Source of the DNA: an uncultured Collinsella sp.
Lineage (GTDB): Bacteria; Actinomycetota; Coriobacteriia; Coriobacteriales; Coriobacteriaceae
Reading direction: 5' to 3'
DNA: 6,488 bases
NCBI GenBank assembly: GCA_902478935.1
Contig: CABSMV010000103.1
Coordinates: 1 to 6,488, forward strand
Shown: positions 6,212 through 6,488 of the stretch, in pieces
How the letters are laid out: every line of letters starts with the position of its first letter
How positions within the stretch are numbered: the first letter of the stretch is position 1
Made by a program: the position numbers and the translations under genes
Notes under the pieces: model-generated
Told to the model about the DNA's origin: nothing
The model's database searches: none
Seen by the model: the letters and a program-made list of their open reading frames with translations, nothing else

Positions 6212-6238
6212 AAAAAACGCGGTTCGTTAGAACCGCGT
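6212..6238 (-). terminator. Intrinsic terminator after the tRNA-Gly remnant
   Basis: A perfect 9-bp stem ACGCGGTTC/GAACCGCGT (6217-6225 with 6230-6238) with loop GTTA is followed on the minus strand by a run of six T (6212-6217), of which the first closes the stem. It ends eight bases after the CCA of the tRNA-Gly remnant at 6247, the same spacing seen after the two intact tRNAs. Confidence 0.9.
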
Positions 6239-6246
6239 AAGATAGT

Positions 6247-6270
6247 TGGAGCGGACAACGGGGCGTCCGC
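6247..6270 (-). pseudogene. tRNA-Gly remnant reduced to a CCA-ended mini-helix
   Basis: Bases 6247-6264 are identical to the last 18 nt of tRNA-Gly(GCC), including part of the T-arm, the 3' acceptor strand TGTCCGC, discriminator and CCA. On the minus strand GCGGAC (6265-6270) directly precedes them and can pair with GTCCGC, as in the tRNA acceptor stem. The D-arm, anticodon arm and most of the T-arm are missing, so it cannot decode. It keeps the tRNA-to-terminator spacing. The GCGGAC half may instead be chance, because the neighbouring repeats are rich in GCGGAT. Confidence 0.7.
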
Positions 6271-6272
6271 GT

Positions 6273-6349
6273 ATCCGCTTCGCGGATCCGCACCGGCTTC
6301 GGCCGCCTGCCGGCGTCCTTGCCAGCTCGCTACAAACGCTCCGCGTTTG
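6273..6349. repeat. Mini-hairpin cluster
   Basis: Three short perfect hairpins follow one another: ATCCGC-TTC-GCGGAT (6273-6287), CGGC-TTCG-GCCG (6294-6305) and CAAACGC-TCC-GCGTTTG (6333-6349). On the minus strand their loops read GAA, CGAA and GGA. The 6305-6332 stretch between them is GC-rich without a clean stem. No coding potential is seen. It sits where the body of a tRNA-Gly gene would be expected. Confidence 0.65.
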
Positions 6350-6352
6350 CTT

Positions 6353-6377
6353 AACGCTCGCTCCCTCTCGGGTTCGA
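6353..6377. repeat. 25-bp direct repeat, copy B
   Basis: Exact copy of 6008-6032 in the same orientation. Here it runs into a GGGTTCGAGCCC palindrome (6370-6381) and a CCCAT-GCG-ATGGG hairpin (6379-6391), just before the terminator of the downstream tRNA-Gly. Confidence 0.85.
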
Positions 6378-6395
6378 GCCCATGCGATGGGTACG

Positions 6396-6425
6396 AAAAA
6401 GCCCGGCTACCGTAGTAGCCGGGCT
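6396..6425 (-). terminator. Intrinsic terminator of the right-hand tRNA-Gly
   Basis: A perfect 11-bp stem AGCCCGGCTAC/GTAGCCGGGCT (6400-6410 with 6415-6425), loop CGTA, is followed on the minus strand by a run of five T (6396-6400). It lies eight bases after the tRNA-Gly CCA at 6434. Confidence 0.93.
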
Positions 6426-6433
6426 GTTGCGTT

Positions 6434-6488
6434 TGGAGCGGACAACGGGGCTCGAACCCGCGACCCCAACCTTGGCAAGGTTGTGCTC
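6434..6488 (-). tRNA. tRNA-Gly (anticodon GCC), second copy, 5' part beyond window
   Basis: The 55 bases present are identical to 3960-4014 of the complete tRNA-Gly: CCA, discriminator U, acceptor strand TGTCCGC, T-arm, variable loop, anticodon arm with loop TTGCCAA and the end of the D-arm. The 5' 21 nt lie outside the window. It has its own terminator at 6396-6425. Confidence 0.95.

Noticed and set aside
5903..6240. Two overlapping plus-strand frames of 89 and 108 codons
   Set aside because: Both lie over the palindrome and leader of the GH13 gene, with no good ribosome site or known motif.
5911..6258. 116-residue N-terminal extension of the GH13 protein
   Set aside because: It would translate the palindrome, one 25-bp repeat copy and a terminator stem, and it has no ribosome site. 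The family start and AAGGGAG support 5910.
6247..6264. tRNA-Gly 3' fragment as an attachment site of an integrated element
   Set aside because: The 18-bp tRNA end is the kind of sequence integrases use, but no integrase, phage or plasmid gene is present and the conserved terminator spacing favours a decayed tRNA gene.
1..6488. CRISPR array, transposase, toxin-antitoxin or defence genes
   Set aside because: No regularly spaced repeats and no protein of these types were seen on either strand.

Overview
This 6.5-kb window looks like part of a draft genome of an obligately anaerobic, fairly GC-rich bacterium. The protein styles (a class III ribonucleotide reductase pair and an actinobacterial-type GH13 glucosidase) and the tRNA genes with encoded CCA suggest Actinomycetota of the Coriobacteriia, Collinsella-like. 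That placement is inferred by recognition, not by a search. The first 40 bases end in an exact Nextera transposase adapter, so base 1 is the end of an assembly contig and the gene there is artificially cut.

All genes read from the minus strand. Going right to left along transcription: the 3' part of a tRNA-Gly(GCC) gene with its terminator (6396-6488); a repeat-rich stretch holding a decayed tRNA-Gly remnant with its own terminator (6212-6394); a leader region with a large imperfect palindrome (5911-6211); a cytoplasmic GH13 alpha-glucosidase (4177-5910); a compact tRNA unit made of promoter, tRNA-Gly(GCC), tRNA-Val(GAC) and terminator (3840-4076); a regulatory region with a paired NrdR-box promoter and a leader of about 215 nt (3266-3536); nrdD (1043-3265); a 427-bp spacer with two large palindromes, a dyad and a weak terminator (616-1042); and nrdG, cut off by the adapter (41-615).

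NrdD and NrdG work together. NrdG, a radical SAM enzyme, installs the glycyl radical on NrdD, and NrdD makes deoxynucleotides without oxygen. NrdR probably represses the pair when dATP is high. The long structured spacer between the two genes may set different amounts of the catalytic enzyme and its activase.

The unusual material is all outside the coding regions: three large hairpin-forming palindromes (630-715, 896-1027, 6102-6199), clusters of mini-hairpins with GAA or GGA loops, an exact 25-bp direct repeat, and a tRNA-Gly remnant reduced to a CCA-ended mini-helix that keeps the same distance to a terminator as the intact tRNA genes.
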